Assembly: GCA_949293595.1 (NCBI GenBank)
Contig: CASFDW010000003.1
Span: 192,573-256,572, forward strand
DNA length: 64,000 nucleotides
Direction: 5' to 3'
Source: an uncultured Spirochaetales bacterium
Lineage (GTDB): Bacteria; Spirochaetota; Spirochaetia; Sphaerochaetales; Sphaerochaetaceae
Position numbers and translations under genes: made by a program
The notes under the pieces: model-generated
Told to the model about the DNA's origin: nothing
Database searches by the model: none
The model's input: the letters and a program-made list of their open reading frames with translations, nothing else
Part shown: positions 44,649 to 54,390 of the stretch, in pieces
How the letters are laid out: each line of letters begins with the position of its first letter
Position numbering within the stretch: position 1 is the stretch's first letter

Positions 44649-45605
44649 ATGTTTCTGAAAAAAAGACATTCTGATTCCGAAATTGTCACATTGCAGAAGA
44701 AAAGGGGCTTTCTTGGGAACATGAGGGTTTTCGGAAGCTATTATGTCATGTTGATTCCAGGCATCCTTTTCTTCCTTATCTTCTGTTATGGCCCCATGTA
44801 TGGCATGATCATCGCTTTTCAGGATTATTATCCTCTCAAAGGCATATCGGGAAGCGCTTTTGTCGGCTTGAAGCATTTCAAGGCCCTGTTCACGAACCCG
44901 TTCTTCCTGCCCGTGCTTAGAAATACCCTTGTGATAAGTCTATATAAACTGCTGATCTGTTTCCCCGGACCGATCATCCTTTGTCTTGCGCTCAACGAAA
45001 TAACCAGACCCGGATTCAAAAAGGTCGTCCAGTCCATTTCGTACCTGCCTCATTTCATCTCCTGGGTCGTGGTTTCCGGAATAATAATTGAATTCCTTTC
45101 CCCGTCCCGCGGACCGATAAACATCCTTCTGAAGAATCTCGGTCTCGAGCCGATATTCTTCATTGCCGACCCGAAGTATTTCAGAGGTGTTCTTGTCCTC
45201 TCGGACCTTTGGAAAAGCGTGGGCTGGGGATCCATCGTATATCTTGCGGCGGTCACGAACGTCGATCCCGCGTTGTACGAGGCGGCGGAGATGGACGGAG
45301 CGGGAAGGGTTCAGAAAATCCTTCATATCACGCTTCCTGCAATCGTTCCCATCATCACCGTCATGTTCATCATGGAATCCGGAAAGATACTCAACGACAG
45401 CTTCCAGCAGGTGTACAACTTCCTGACACCGACCACGTACGGGGTGGGGGATGTCATCTCCACGTTCGTCTACCGCATGGGCATACAGAACATGCAGTAC
45501 AGCTTCACAACTGCTGTGGACCTGTTCAAGAATACGATCTCCTTCGCACTGGTCATGCTTACAAACTGGATTGCAAGGAAGACGAGCGACTATGTTCTCT
45601 GGTAG
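44649..45605 (+). CDS. Sugar ABC transporter permease, LplB type
   Basis: 318-residue inner-membrane permease with six membrane segments and a CUT1-type EAA loop (LYEAAEMDGAGRVQKILHITLP). AAAGGAGG lies before the ATG. It pairs with the next gene as a heterodimer. No ATPase gene is linked, so the pair must use a shared MsmK/UgpC-type ATPase encoded elsewhere, as is usual for this branch. Confidence 0.9.
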   Translation: MFLKKRHSDSEIVTLQKKRGFLGNMRVFGSYYVMLIPGILFFLIFCYGPMYGMIIAFQDYYPLKGISGSAFVGLKHFKALFTNPFFLPVLRNTLVISLYKLLICFPGPIILCLALNEITRPGFKKVVQSISYLPHFISWVVVSGIIIEFLSPSRGPINILLKNLGLEPIFFIADPKYFRGVLVLSDLWKSVGWGSIVYLAAVTNVDPALYEAAEMDGAGRVQKILHITLPAIVPIITVMFIMESGKILNDSFQQVYNFLTPTTYGVGDVISTFVYRMGIQNMQYSFTTAVDLFKNTISFALVMLTNWIARKTSDYVLW

Positions 45606-45617
45606 GGGGTGGATGGT

Positions 45618-46487
45618 ATGAAAAAGAAGAAAACAGCCGAGGATTGGATAGTTGACATCATCGTATATGCGATCGTCATTTTCCTTTCCATCTCGATAGT
45701 CCTGCCTTTCATGCAGGTCATTACAATCTCCATGAGTCCCGCCTCCGTGGTCAACAGGAACGGCTTCCATCTCATTCCGACGAAATTCGATTTCTCCGGC
45801 TATCATACGATCATGACGGACGACAATTTCTGGCACAGCTACCTGGTGACGATCGCAAGGACGATCATCGGGACTGCCAGCTGCGTCTTGGTGACGGTGC
45901 TCACTGCTTATCCGCTGTCCAAGCCCAACCTGCCGTACCGCAGGGGATTGATGATCTTCGTGGTGTTCACGATGTACTTTTCCGGAGGAATGATACCCAC
46001 GTACCTCCTTTTAAAGAACATCGGTCTGACCAATCACTTTCTCGTCTACATCCTGCCCTGCCTCATAACCGGGTTCGCCCTTATCGTCACAAGGAACTTC
46101 TTCATGACGCTTCCCGCAGCTCTGGAGGAGTCTGCCAGGATCGACGGGGCTTCGAACATGAAGATACTCTTCTCGATTTATCTTCCTCTTTCGCTTCCGG
46201 TTCTGGCCACAATAGCCCTCTGGTATGCCGTCACCCATTGGAATTCCTGGATGGACAACATGCTGTATGTGACGAAGCAGAACCTGTATGTGCTTCAGTA
46301 TGTGCTTCAGACGATCCTCAACAACGGACAGACGCCGGATATGGAGATGGCCGTCGGGGTGGTCGTCCATACGGAAACCATGAAAATGGCTGCCCTGATC
46401 CTTTCGCTCATACCGATAGTGTGTGTTTATCCGTTCCTGCAGAAATACTTTATAAAGGGTATGGTCGTAGGCTCGGTAAAAGGTTAA
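45618..46487 (+). CDS. Sugar ABC transporter permease, YtcP/LplC type
   Basis: 289-residue second permease of the same importer, six membrane segments, EAA loop LEESARIDGASNMKILFSIYLPLSLP. Start ATG 45618 with GGGGGTGG upstream; a GTG at 45609 is possible. It ends with the family-typical FIKGMVVGSVKG. It is 12 nt after the LplB-type gene, so coupled. Confidence 0.9.
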   Translation: MKKKKTAEDWIVDIIVYAIVIFLSISIVLPFMQVITISMSPASVVNRNGFHLIPTKFDFSGYHTIMTDDNFWHSYLVTIARTIIGTASCVLVTVLTAYPLSKPNLPYRRGLMIFVVFTMYFSGGMIPTYLLLKNIGLTNHFLVYILPCLITGFALIVTRNFFMTLPAALEESARIDGASNMKILFSIYLPLSLPVLATIALWYAVTHWNSWMDNMLYVTKQNLYVLQYVLQTILNNGQTPDMEMAVGVVVHTETMKMAALILSLIPIVCVYPFLQKYFIKGMVVGSVKG

Positions 46488-46520
46488 TCTTTTTGACATT
46501 GTTCCGCTGTGGAGAAGAAA

Positions 46521-48773
46521 GTGTTGTTAAGGGAAAGAAACGGATTGAAACTGACGTTTTTGTTCAGCATGCTGCTGATCAACATAGTCGTGATACTGTT
46601 TCTTTCCCTTTTCAACTACATCACCTTTTATGACATGGGCAAATCCTCCTACAAGGATAAGTTCATCTCGTATAATTCGGAGATAATACTCGGGGAATTC
46701 AAGAACATCGACGACAACCTCGCAGGCATAATGTTCATGGCCGATCTTTATTTTGCAGACATAACGCTCAATGAGGATCTGCTGTATCCGCAGACGAGCT
46801 ACATCGGTGACAAGCCGGAACGGGTTTCCGCGGTTGTCTCCAACCTGCAGAAGATCAGGCAGAGCAATCCGATGATCTTCAGCCTCGATGTTTATTACGA
46901 GAACACATCGACGGCCATAACCGGTTTCTCCAATCTCCATTTCTTTGATTCCACGGACGATCTTCCGCGTTACCTGCCATGGTTCGCAAGCTTCGGAAAT
47001 TCCGACGCGGGCTTCATACCTCTTGGCGAGAATTCCTATCCCCAGCATCACAAGGTCCTGACGTATGTGAAAAGGTTTTCATCCACGAAGTGGAAGGACA
47101 GCTTCATTTATGTGGCAGTCCACATAGATCCGTATTTTTCCAAATATCTCGATGAACAGAAAATGAGGAATTTCTACATCATTTCGCCCGAAGGCGAGCA
47201 GTTGTATTCGGTTTATGCCGGTGATGGCACGGATGCAGACAGACTGCGCGGGTATTTCATCGGTGCCGATGGTGTCGTATCGGAGGGTACAAGACAGATC
47301 GAGATAGGGAAGGAGAAATTCCTCATCCAGCGTTATGTGTCTCCCCAGACAGGCTTGGAGTATTACTATACTTTCAATTTCAGTCTTTTCGATTCCCAGT
47401 ATTATACCGAGAACAAGCAACTGCTTTTCTCATTCATCCTGTCGGTGGTGATAAACACGGTTTTCCTGGGTATCCTCAGCTTTTTCAATTACAGGATGTT
47501 CAAGGGGCGTTTGCTGAGATTCTCCAGGACCGCCGGTCTCAACATCGACCGCAGGACCAGCCTGGACAATTACCTTGATTCCGCCACAAAGGAGATCATC
47601 AGCCTCAACAAGAGTGTCAAGTCCGCGGAAAATCTGAAGATACAGCAGAAGATCCGTTCCGCAATCCTTGACGGGAGAAAGGATTATCAGATTGCGGAAT
47701 ATTTCAAGAGCTGCAGGGTATGCTGCGTCATCATTGAAAATCCGGACCAGGGCATCGTCGCATCGCTTGACGGAATCCAGGCCGAGGCCGATTCGCTCGG
47801 AATCTTCGATGTCCTCAGATCCAGGATTTTCATCACGTCGATAGGAAAGTCCATCGTGGCTCTCGTTGTATTTGATACGGAGGAGAGAAGAGACGGCAAT
47901 GTCGGCTTCATTCTCTCCAGGTTCGCCGGATGCCGGATCGACATAGGTGAGACATTTCTTGTTCAGGAAGGAGGAATCCCAAGGGCTTATGACAGCGCAC
48001 AGGAGATAGGCCGCTACAGGTTTCTTTATGAGGAGGATGTGCTGTCCGCATGGAACCTGCACATAAGGGACCGTGGCATAGGCGGAAGCATGCTGAAGAC
48101 CTTCAACCAGATAGAGAAGGACATCTCCTTCGGCCTCCAGGACGAGTTCGAGGTCCATTTCGGAAATCTGATCGGATACCTTGAGACGGGGAATTTCTCC
48201 ATAGATTTCTGTCAGTCCACGCTCAACCATCTGGTGTCCGTGGTCTACAGGATAATGCTTGAAAGCCAGGTGGACGCCTGGGGCTTGGTCGGCTATGACA
48301 TCCGTGAATACTCGAAGAAGATAAAGAAGATAAGCGAGTACAGCAAGTGGATGAGGGAGGTCGTCGAGCTTTTCTTCGAGGAGAAGAAGAATCTTTCTAA
48401 AAATATTGACAACGATCTCCAGAGAAGGATATCAGACATCATCGAGAACAATCTTGAGAACGATATTTCGCTCGGGTTCGTCGCCGATGCCGTCGGTCTC
48501 CGCTCCGACGCCCTGAGCCACATGTTCAAACAGCTCATGGGCAAGAACTACATCGACTATATCAAAGAGAAGAAGATGTTGCGGGCGATCAGATATCTGA
48601 GAAAGAACATGGCCGTGCAGGAGATAGCCGAACGTCTGGGCTACAGATCCGCCCAGTATTTCATCATGGTTTTCAAAAAGGCTTATGGAATCACCCCTTT
48701 CCAATATAAGAAGACCGTGTTGGACAACGAGGAAGAGGAGGTTGGCGATGAAGATATTGACGATAATCTCTGA
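46521..48773 (+). CDS. Membrane sensor / AraC-family transcriptional regulator
   Basis: 750 residues. Membrane helix 1 (about 13-35), an extracytoplasmic Cache-like sensor (about 36-270), membrane helix 2 (about 275-300), a cytoplasmic linker, and a C-terminal double helix-turn-helix of the AraC type (about 655-740; DISLGFVADAVGLRSDALSHMFKQ and QEIAERLGYRSAQYFIMVFKKAYGITPFQY). Such single-chain sensor-regulators commonly sit beside LplABC-type importers and control them. Start: GTG 46521 with GGAGA five nt before; GTG 46509 is the alternative. It overlaps the sulfatase gene by 26 nt. Likely activates the divergent control region at 42737-43035. Confidence 0.87.
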   Translation: MLLRERNGLKLTFLFSMLLINIVVILFLSLFNYITFYDMGKSSYKDKFISYNSEIILGEFKNIDDNLAGIMFMADLYFADITLNEDLLYPQTSYIGDKPERVSAVVSNLQKIRQSNPMIFSLDVYYENTSTAITGFSNLHFFDSTDDLPRYLPWFASFGNSDAGFIPLGENSYPQHHKVLTYVKRFSSTKWKDSFIYVAVHIDPYFSKYLDEQKMRNFYIISPEGEQLYSVYAGDGTDADRLRGYFIGADGVVSEGTRQIEIGKEKFLIQRYVSPQTGLEYYYTFNFSLFDSQYYTENKQLLFSFILSVVINTVFLGILSFFNYRMFKGRLLRFSRTAGLNIDRRTSLDNYLDSATKEIISLNKSVKSAENLKIQQKIRSAILDGRKDYQIAEYFKSCRVCCVIIENPDQGIVASLDGIQAEADSLGIFDVLRSRIFITSIGKSIVALVVFDTEERRDGNVGFILSRFAGCRIDIGETFLVQEGGIPRAYDSAQEIGRYRFLYEEDVLSAWNLHIRDRGIGGSMLKTFNQIEKDISFGLQDEFEVHFGNLIGYLETGNFSIDFCQSTLNHLVSVVYRIMLESQVDAWGLVGYDIREYSKKIKKISEYSKWMREVVELFFEEKKNLSKNIDNDLQRRISDIIENNLENDISLGFVADAVGLRSDALSHMFKQLMGKNYIDYIKEKKMLRAIRYLRKNMAVQEIAERLGYRSAQYFIMVFKKAYGITPFQYKKTVLDNEEEEVGDEDIDDNL

Positions 48774-50193
48774 TGAGCATTCTTATCAGGCGATGCATTT
48801 TTCAGGTTCCCGATATGCTGTTACGCCCAATTTCGACAAGCTTGCATCGAGAAGCGTGGTTTTTGACAATGCGTACACACCATGCCCGGTGTGTGCTCCG
48901 GCCAGGGCGTCATGGTTCACCGGACAGTATGTCAACAGGATCGGCACCTGGGATAATTCAACCCCGTTCGACGGGACGGTTCCCTGCATTTCGTCATGGC
49001 TTGCCGGTCATGGAGTGCCGGTGTGTTATTTCGGTAAGACGCATTTCCATTACCAGGGCAGCTATGGTTTTACCGAATCCGATATGCTGGGATTTCTTGA
49101 ATCTCCCGACCTGGGGTGCTATTACAGGGATTCGGGAAAGGGTCGCATAGGTGCTGAAAAGCGGTTCGAGAAGATCGGTATCAAGGAAAAGGAATCCTTC
49201 GACGACAGGGTGGTGGAGAAGGTCCTTTCATGGTTGGATGAGAACAAGGACAGGAAGGACGATTGGGTTTTGAACGTGGGACTTCTCAAGCCTCATTTCC
49301 CATTCTACGTCAAGAAGGAGAACTGGGATTACTTTGAGAAGTTGATCACAAGTCTTCCTGAAGGGGTGCTTCCCCCGTATACCTCGTTGAACGAGCCGTT
49401 GGAATTTCTAAGAAGGTATTTCAAGGCGGACCTTGCCACCGAGGAGATAATCAGGAAGGTCTTCATCGGTTACTTTGCCTCTATCAAGGAGCTGGACGAC
49501 CAGATCGGGCAGATCCTGCAGAAACTGGAGGATTGCGGTCTGAGGGACGATGTCGTCGTGATATATACCAGCGATCATGGGGAGCAGCTCGGATACCATG
49601 GGCTTTGGTGGAAATGCACTATGTTCGAACAGTCCGCACGGATACCGCTGATGATAAGCCATGAATCGTTTGTTCCCAAGATCGTTCATGCTCCGGTTTC
49701 GCTCGTCGATCTTTTTCCTACCTTGTGCGACCTCATGGGTGTTCCTGTCTATGAAAAGGTCGATGGGCATTCCCTGCTTGAGCTTCTTGTGCATGGGGTG
49801 GACTTCAAACGGCCTGATTTCGCGTTCAGCGAGTATCATGCCCACGGGATGCCGGAGGGGATGTTCATGATACGCTGGAAAAACTACAAGTACGTGTATT
49901 TCACAAATTATGAGCCGCAGCTTTTCAACCTGGCCGAGGATCCGGCGGAGAATCATGACCTTGTCAAGGAAAAGGGGCATGTTCCGCAGGTCGATCAGCT
50001 TTTGGAGGAAGGGCATTCACGCCTGCTTTCAGTATGCGATCCATACAATGTGTCCGACCGGGCGAAGGATTTCCAGGCCAGAATGAAGAGGCGGCTCGGG
50101 CTTGATGATGACTATACATTGGAGCGGAGCTGGGGATTCGTCCCCAGACCTGAGTATTGTGGCAAGGACGAGATATGGAAAAAAGAAAATTGA
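48748..50193 (+). CDS. Sulfatase, S1 family, Cys-type (1)
   Basis: 481 residues, alkaline-phosphatase fold. The maturation motif is CAPAR (Cys49-Arg53, C-x-P-x-R), so the catalytic residue must be converted to formylglycine by an anaerobic maturase (anSME) that is not in this window. Metal-site segments: IISDEH at the N-terminus and YTSDHGEQLGYHG. No signal peptide, so cytosolic. Start at 48748 with GAGGAGG upstream, inside the regulator gene. Expected to remove sulfate from imported glycosaminoglycan fragments; position specificity is unknown. Confidence 0.88.
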   Translation: MKILTIISDEHSYQAMHFSGSRYAVTPNFDKLASRSVVFDNAYTPCPVCAPARASWFTGQYVNRIGTWDNSTPFDGTVPCISSWLAGHGVPVCYFGKTHFHYQGSYGFTESDMLGFLESPDLGCYYRDSGKGRIGAEKRFEKIGIKEKESFDDRVVEKVLSWLDENKDRKDDWVLNVGLLKPHFPFYVKKENWDYFEKLITSLPEGVLPPYTSLNEPLEFLRRYFKADLATEEIIRKVFIGYFASIKELDDQIGQILQKLEDCGLRDDVVVIYTSDHGEQLGYHGLWWKCTMFEQSARIPLMISHESFVPKIVHAPVSLVDLFPTLCDLMGVPVYEKVDGHSLLELLVHGVDFKRPDFAFSEYHAHGMPEGMFMIRWKNYKYVYFTNYEPQLFNLAEDPAENHDLVKEKGHVPQVDQLLEEGHSRLLSVCDPYNVSDRAKDFQARMKRRLGLDDDYTLERSWGFVPRPEYCGKDEIWKKEN

Positions 50194-51587
50194 ACCTGCT
50201 TTATGTCATGACGGATCATCAGAGATTCGATTCCATAGGGATGAGATGCAAAGATGTTCCCGTCACTCCGAATCTGACGGCGTTGGCCGGTGATTCGACA
50301 TTTTTTCTCCGGGCATACAATACATGTCCGTTGTGCGTGCCCGCCCGGACCGCACTTGCCACAGGGGTATATCCGACTGCGAACCATGTGGTGTACAATG
50401 ATTGGAAAGGAGCCACGGCCACAAGGCACAGGACGCTCCAGCTCCTGCTTGAGGAAAACGGTTATTCGGTCGGACATGTCGGGGTCGATCATGTGAGGAC
50501 CGTGCCGGGACTGTCCGATTGCGGTCTGGATTTTTATTTCAGCCAGAAGGACCATGCCGGAATCCTGGAGTCACGTGGCATCCAAAGCAAGCGAAGGGTA
50601 TCCGATTCCGTCGAGGTTTTTGAACTCGTCGACGGGGTTCGCAAGGAAAACAGATACAGCGGTACGAACGTAAGCGTATGGAACCATCCGATGGAATTGT
50701 TCAAGGACCGGTGTTTTCTCGAAAAATCGCTTGAATTCCTTGATTCCTTTGCAGGCGGTGACAGGCCTTTCGCCCTTTTCACCTGCTTCTGGGCTCCCCA
50801 TCCGCCATTGATCGTGCCGGAGGAATATCTTTCAAAGTTTCCTCCTTCCTGCATCATGCTGCCGGAGAATGTAGGAGTGTGTTCCAAGGGGGAGCCCGCC
50901 TCGTTCAGAAGGGGTGTCGCGGCACAGTTGGCCGAAAATGTGTCCATGGATGAATGGAGGAAGGTCTGGGGCGCCCACCTCGCTCTGACGAACATGGTGG
51001 ACGGATACATCGGCATGCTTGTCGATAAACTCAGGCAGAAGGGGTTGTATGATGATACAGTGATTGTGTTCACTCCGGATCATGGTGACAACCTCGGACA
51101 GCATTCGATGTATCAGAAGATGGAGATGTATGAGGAGGATGTGCATGTGCCGCTCATGATCAGGGTGCCTGGGACAGCACCGTCGAGGCCGGACACCGTC
51201 GTCTCCCATTTGGATGTCGCTCCGACGCTTTGCGAAATACTCGGGCTTGACGGATTGGATCCCCTTGCGGATGGCAAAAGTCTTGTTCCTGAGATTATGT
51301 CGGGGCAGAGCCGCGCAGGAATGGCCGTGTTTTCAGCGTATTCCGGTAATCCCGGGTACGGCGATGTGCGCAGGGCTGTCGTCACTGACAGATACAAGCT
51401 CATTACGGACGGTGATCATGAGGTTGCCCTGTTCGACCTGGTGGAGGATCCGGACGAGATGGATAACATCGCCGCGGACGGAAGGCACGATGAAATAGTC
51501 AAAAAGCTGTATGCGCGATGCATGGATTATCATGTGAAAAGGAACGATTATTTTGAATGGAGGGAATATGGACGAAAGATGGATTGA
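50175..51587 (+). CDS. Sulfatase, S1 family, Cys-type (2)
   Basis: 470 residues. Maturation motif CVPAR (Cys54-Arg58). Metal-site segments VMTDHQRFDSIG and FTPDHGDNLGQHSM. No signal peptide. It overlaps the first sulfatase by 19 nt. The two are only distantly alike outside the core motifs, suggesting different sulfate positions. It also depends on an anSME encoded elsewhere. Confidence 0.88.
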   Translation: MEKRKLNLLYVMTDHQRFDSIGMRCKDVPVTPNLTALAGDSTFFLRAYNTCPLCVPARTALATGVYPTANHVVYNDWKGATATRHRTLQLLLEENGYSVGHVGVDHVRTVPGLSDCGLDFYFSQKDHAGILESRGIQSKRRVSDSVEVFELVDGVRKENRYSGTNVSVWNHPMELFKDRCFLEKSLEFLDSFAGGDRPFALFTCFWAPHPPLIVPEEYLSKFPPSCIMLPENVGVCSKGEPASFRRGVAAQLAENVSMDEWRKVWGAHLALTNMVDGYIGMLVDKLRQKGLYDDTVIVFTPDHGDNLGQHSMYQKMEMYEEDVHVPLMIRVPGTAPSRPDTVVSHLDVAPTLCEILGLDGLDPLADGKSLVPEIMSGQSRAGMAVFSAYSGNPGYGDVRRAVVTDRYKLITDGDHEVALFDLVEDPDEMDNIAADGRHDEIVKKLYARCMDYHVKRNDYFEWREYGRKMD

Positions 51588-52683
51588 CGAGGCGTTGGAA
51601 AAAACGCTCGATAAGATAAGGACCAATGTGGATGCGGTCGGATTCCGTTATCCCCATGTCTCTCTCGGCGGCAGGTACAACGACCAGGGGCCCGAGTTCT
51701 GGACCAGCGGGTTCTGGCCAGGAATCCTGTGGCTGTATCATACGGCAACCGGCGATGATGCGGCGAAAATGCTTGCAATCAGGCTGGAGGAAGGCATGGA
51801 CAGGGTTTTGGACGGATTCGTGACAATACACCATGATGTCGGATTCATGTGGCTTCCAACCTCGGTGGCCCATTATTTGTCCGATGGCGACGGGACGGCC
51901 AGGGTCAGGGGATTGAAGGCTGCAAGCCATCTGGCCGGCAGGTTCAATCCCGCAGGACGGTTCATCAGGGCGTGGAACGACAAGGTCCAGGCAAACAGCC
52001 AGGGGTGGGCGATAATAGACTGCATGATGAATCTCCCCCTGCTGTATTGGGCTTCCAGGGAGACCGGGGATCCCCGGTTCAGACATGTCGCAACCGCCCA
52101 TTCGGATACCGTCCTATCGTCCTTCAGACGCGGCGATGGAAGTTTCCCGCATATAGTGTCCTTCGATCCGGAAACGGGTGTGAAGATCTGCAACATCGGC
52201 GGTCAGGGATACGGCCCGAATTCCGCATGGGCCAGAGGACAGGCATGGGCATTGTACGGTTTTGCGATAGGATACAGGGAGACGGGGGATGTCAGATACC
52301 TGGAGGCATCAAAGGATGCATCGCATTTCTTCATATCCCATCTTCCGGAGAGGAAGGTCCCCGTATGGGACTTCCGTGCTCCGGAAGGAAAGAGGGACGC
52401 CGAGGATTCGTCGGCCGCCGCGTGTGCAGCCAGCGGTCTGATCGAATTGTCCCGTCTTCTGCCTGACGGGCCGGACAAGGAGTTCTATCGCTCCCAGGGG
52501 GTTGCAATTTTGAAAGGACTTTATGACTATTATGCTGATTGGAGCGGAGACCAGCAGGCCGTCATACTGCATGGCACCGTTCATTATCCTGCAGGGAGGA
52601 ACATCGACGTGCCAATAATCTATGCCGACTATTTCTTCCTGGAGGCGCTCTTGAAATTGAAGGGCATGAAAGGATTGTTCTGA
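51568..52683 (+). CDS. GH88 unsaturated glucuronyl hydrolase
   Basis: 371 residues, (alpha/alpha)6 barrel. Hydrates the 4,5-double bond left by lyases on the terminal uronic acid, releasing keto-acid and amino sugar. Asp90 (IHHDVGFMW) and Asp151 (WAIIDCMMNLPLLYW) match the two catalytic aspartates of Bacillus UGL by position and context. No signal peptide, hence cytosolic. Start ATG 51568 with GGAGGG upstream, overlapping the sulfatase by 20 nt. Its presence is the strongest evidence that the linked heparinase-like proteins act on uronic-acid polymers. Confidence 0.92.
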   Translation: MDERWIDEALEKTLDKIRTNVDAVGFRYPHVSLGGRYNDQGPEFWTSGFWPGILWLYHTATGDDAAKMLAIRLEEGMDRVLDGFVTIHHDVGFMWLPTSVAHYLSDGDGTARVRGLKAASHLAGRFNPAGRFIRAWNDKVQANSQGWAIIDCMMNLPLLYWASRETGDPRFRHVATAHSDTVLSSFRRGDGSFPHIVSFDPETGVKICNIGGQGYGPNSAWARGQAWALYGFAIGYRETGDVRYLEASKDASHFFISHLPERKVPVWDFRAPEGKRDAEDSSAAACAASGLIELSRLLPDGPDKEFYRSQGVAILKGLYDYYADWSGDQQAVILHGTVHYPAGRNIDVPIIYADYFFLEALLKLKGMKGLF

Positions 52684-52697
52684 TCAAGGAGGACCAG

Positions 52698-54284
52698 ATG
52701 AACAGGATTGCATCTTTTTTTGAAAAGGATCTGAGGGATAGGGGGCAATGGGAGAAGGTCTCGCCGCTTTGCGCCTATGTCGGTGACATACACAACCATT
52801 CGGGAATCAGCTACGGGTATGGGACGATATACAATGCCATCGCCTTTGCCCGCAGCCAGCTTGATTTCTTTTCCGTCACAGGGCATTTCGCCTGGCCAGA
52901 CATGGAGAGCAAGGGTATGAACATCCCGGACGATGTGCTTGCCTACCACCGCAAGGGCTTCGAGAAACTCAGGAAAAACTGGCCGGAGGTGAAGAAGGCA
53001 ATGGCTGCGGCCGAGGGCAAGGACTTTGTGCCGTTCCTTTCATATGAGTATCACAGCTTCTTCTACGGGGATTACACGATACTATGCAAAAGTCTTGACG
53101 AGGATCTTCCCGGGAGGGTTCCCGAGGGTGTGGAGGACACCCGGCTGAAAGCCCTTCTGTCCGCAGACGGCAGACAGAGGGAAAGGTTTTTGTGCACTCC
53201 GCACCACATAGGCTACAAACAGGGCTACCGCGGTATAAACTGGAGCGCCTTCAACGAGGATGTTTCCCCCCTTGTCGAGATCTGCTCGATGCATGGCTGC
53301 GCCGAGAGTATGGAGACACGGTTGCGCTATCTCCATACCATGGGTCCTAGAAGCGGGAGGAACACCTACCAGGGAGGCCTTTCGCTCGGACACCATTTCG
53401 GAGTGTGCGGCTCCACGGACCATCACAACAGCGCCCCGGGAAGCTATGGTGCCGGACGGACCGTGCTGTATGCACCCTCCCTTGGAAGGGAGGAGGTCTG
53501 GAAGGCCCTGAATGAGAGAAGGGTTTCCGCCGCCGTCGGCGATCCGTTCGAGGTCATGCTTTTCGCAGGCGGTGCCTTTGCGGGTGAAATACTTGAAAAC
53601 GCGCCTACCGAGGTCGGCTTTGACGCCTATGTATCCGCTTTCGACCGTCTTGAGAAGGTCGAGGTGGTACAGGACGGCCGTGTCGTCTCGGGCCGCTATT
53701 CGTTCGAGCCGGAAGAAGACGGTGCCCGCGGTTTCGTAAGCTTCATGTTCGGCTGGGGCAAGAAGCACAAGCCGTGCAGCTGGGATATCGTTTTGAAAAC
53801 CTCGGATGCCAAGATACTTTTCTCATCACCGCGTCTCAGGGGTGTGGACATGGTCGACCCGTTGGATGTGCCCAAGGACGGAGGTGATTTGCTGCCCAGG
53901 TACGAGAGGCTCGATGACGGAATAAGGCTACACGTCGTCACCGACGGCAATGCAACATCCGTGACCGATTCGACGCAGGGGTTCGTATGCGAGATCGAGG
54001 GCAGAGCTTCCGACCGTCTTGAATTGTCCGTGAGGGCGGAGTGGGACGGACGCATGATCGAAAGGTCATATTCTTACACGATCGCCCAGCTCAAGGAGGG
54101 ACAGAATACCGAATACATCGATGGATTCGTCTCGCCAGCAGTGGAGGTCGGGGTGTTCAGGAACATCTCTGAGACCCTCTGCCATCTTTCAGGCACGGTC
54201 GACACCTCGGCCGGACCGGTATACCTCAGGGCGTATCAGAAGAACGGGGATGCGGTCTACTCGTCGCCGATATCGTTCAGATGA
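52698..54284 (+). CDS. DUF3604/PHP-like metal-dependent protein in the locus
   Basis: 528 residues. The N-terminal GDIHNHSGISYGYG (Asp30, His32, His34) is a PHP-type metal motif; further candidate ligands are in VTGHFAWPD, SYEYH (near 120), TPHHIG and GSTDHHNSAPGSYG. The order resembles DUF3604 proteins of the PHP superfamily. The C-terminal ~200 residues are beta-rich. No signal peptide. AAGGAGGA precedes the ATG. It is last in the eight-gene operon and ends at a terminator, so it is very likely part of the same pathway, but no reaction is established for it. A phosphoesterase-like or other metal-dependent hydrolase step on a sugar fragment is the inference. Confidence 0.7.
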   Translation: MNRIASFFEKDLRDRGQWEKVSPLCAYVGDIHNHSGISYGYGTIYNAIAFARSQLDFFSVTGHFAWPDMESKGMNIPDDVLAYHRKGFEKLRKNWPEVKKAMAAAEGKDFVPFLSYEYHSFFYGDYTILCKSLDEDLPGRVPEGVEDTRLKALLSADGRQRERFLCTPHHIGYKQGYRGINWSAFNEDVSPLVEICSMHGCAESMETRLRYLHTMGPRSGRNTYQGGLSLGHHFGVCGSTDHHNSAPGSYGAGRTVLYAPSLGREEVWKALNERRVSAAVGDPFEVMLFAGGAFAGEILENAPTEVGFDAYVSAFDRLEKVEVVQDGRVVSGRYSFEPEEDGARGFVSFMFGWGKKHKPCSWDIVLKTSDAKILFSSPRLRGVDMVDPLDVPKDGGDLLPRYERLDDGIRLHVVTDGNATSVTDSTQGFVCEIEGRASDRLELSVRAEWDGRMIERSYSYTIAQLKEGQNTEYIDGFVSPAVEVGVFRNISETLCHLSGTVDTSAGPVYLRAYQKNGDAVYSSPISFR

Positions 54285-54297
54285 CCGCAGTAAGAGG

Positions 54298-54328
54298 GGA
54301 GCTTCACCGATGAAGCTCCTTTCTTTTT
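54298..54328 (+). terminator. Intrinsic terminator ending the transporter/sulfatase operon
   Basis: GGAGCTTC (54298-54305), 6-nt loop, GAAGCTCC (54312-54319), then TTTCTTTTT. Confidence 0.88.
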
Positions 54329-54390
54329 CCATCCAGCCTTTGTTTTGCGTTGCCCCATAGACAAAAAAAGAGGCAGTTGATATTGTTATA

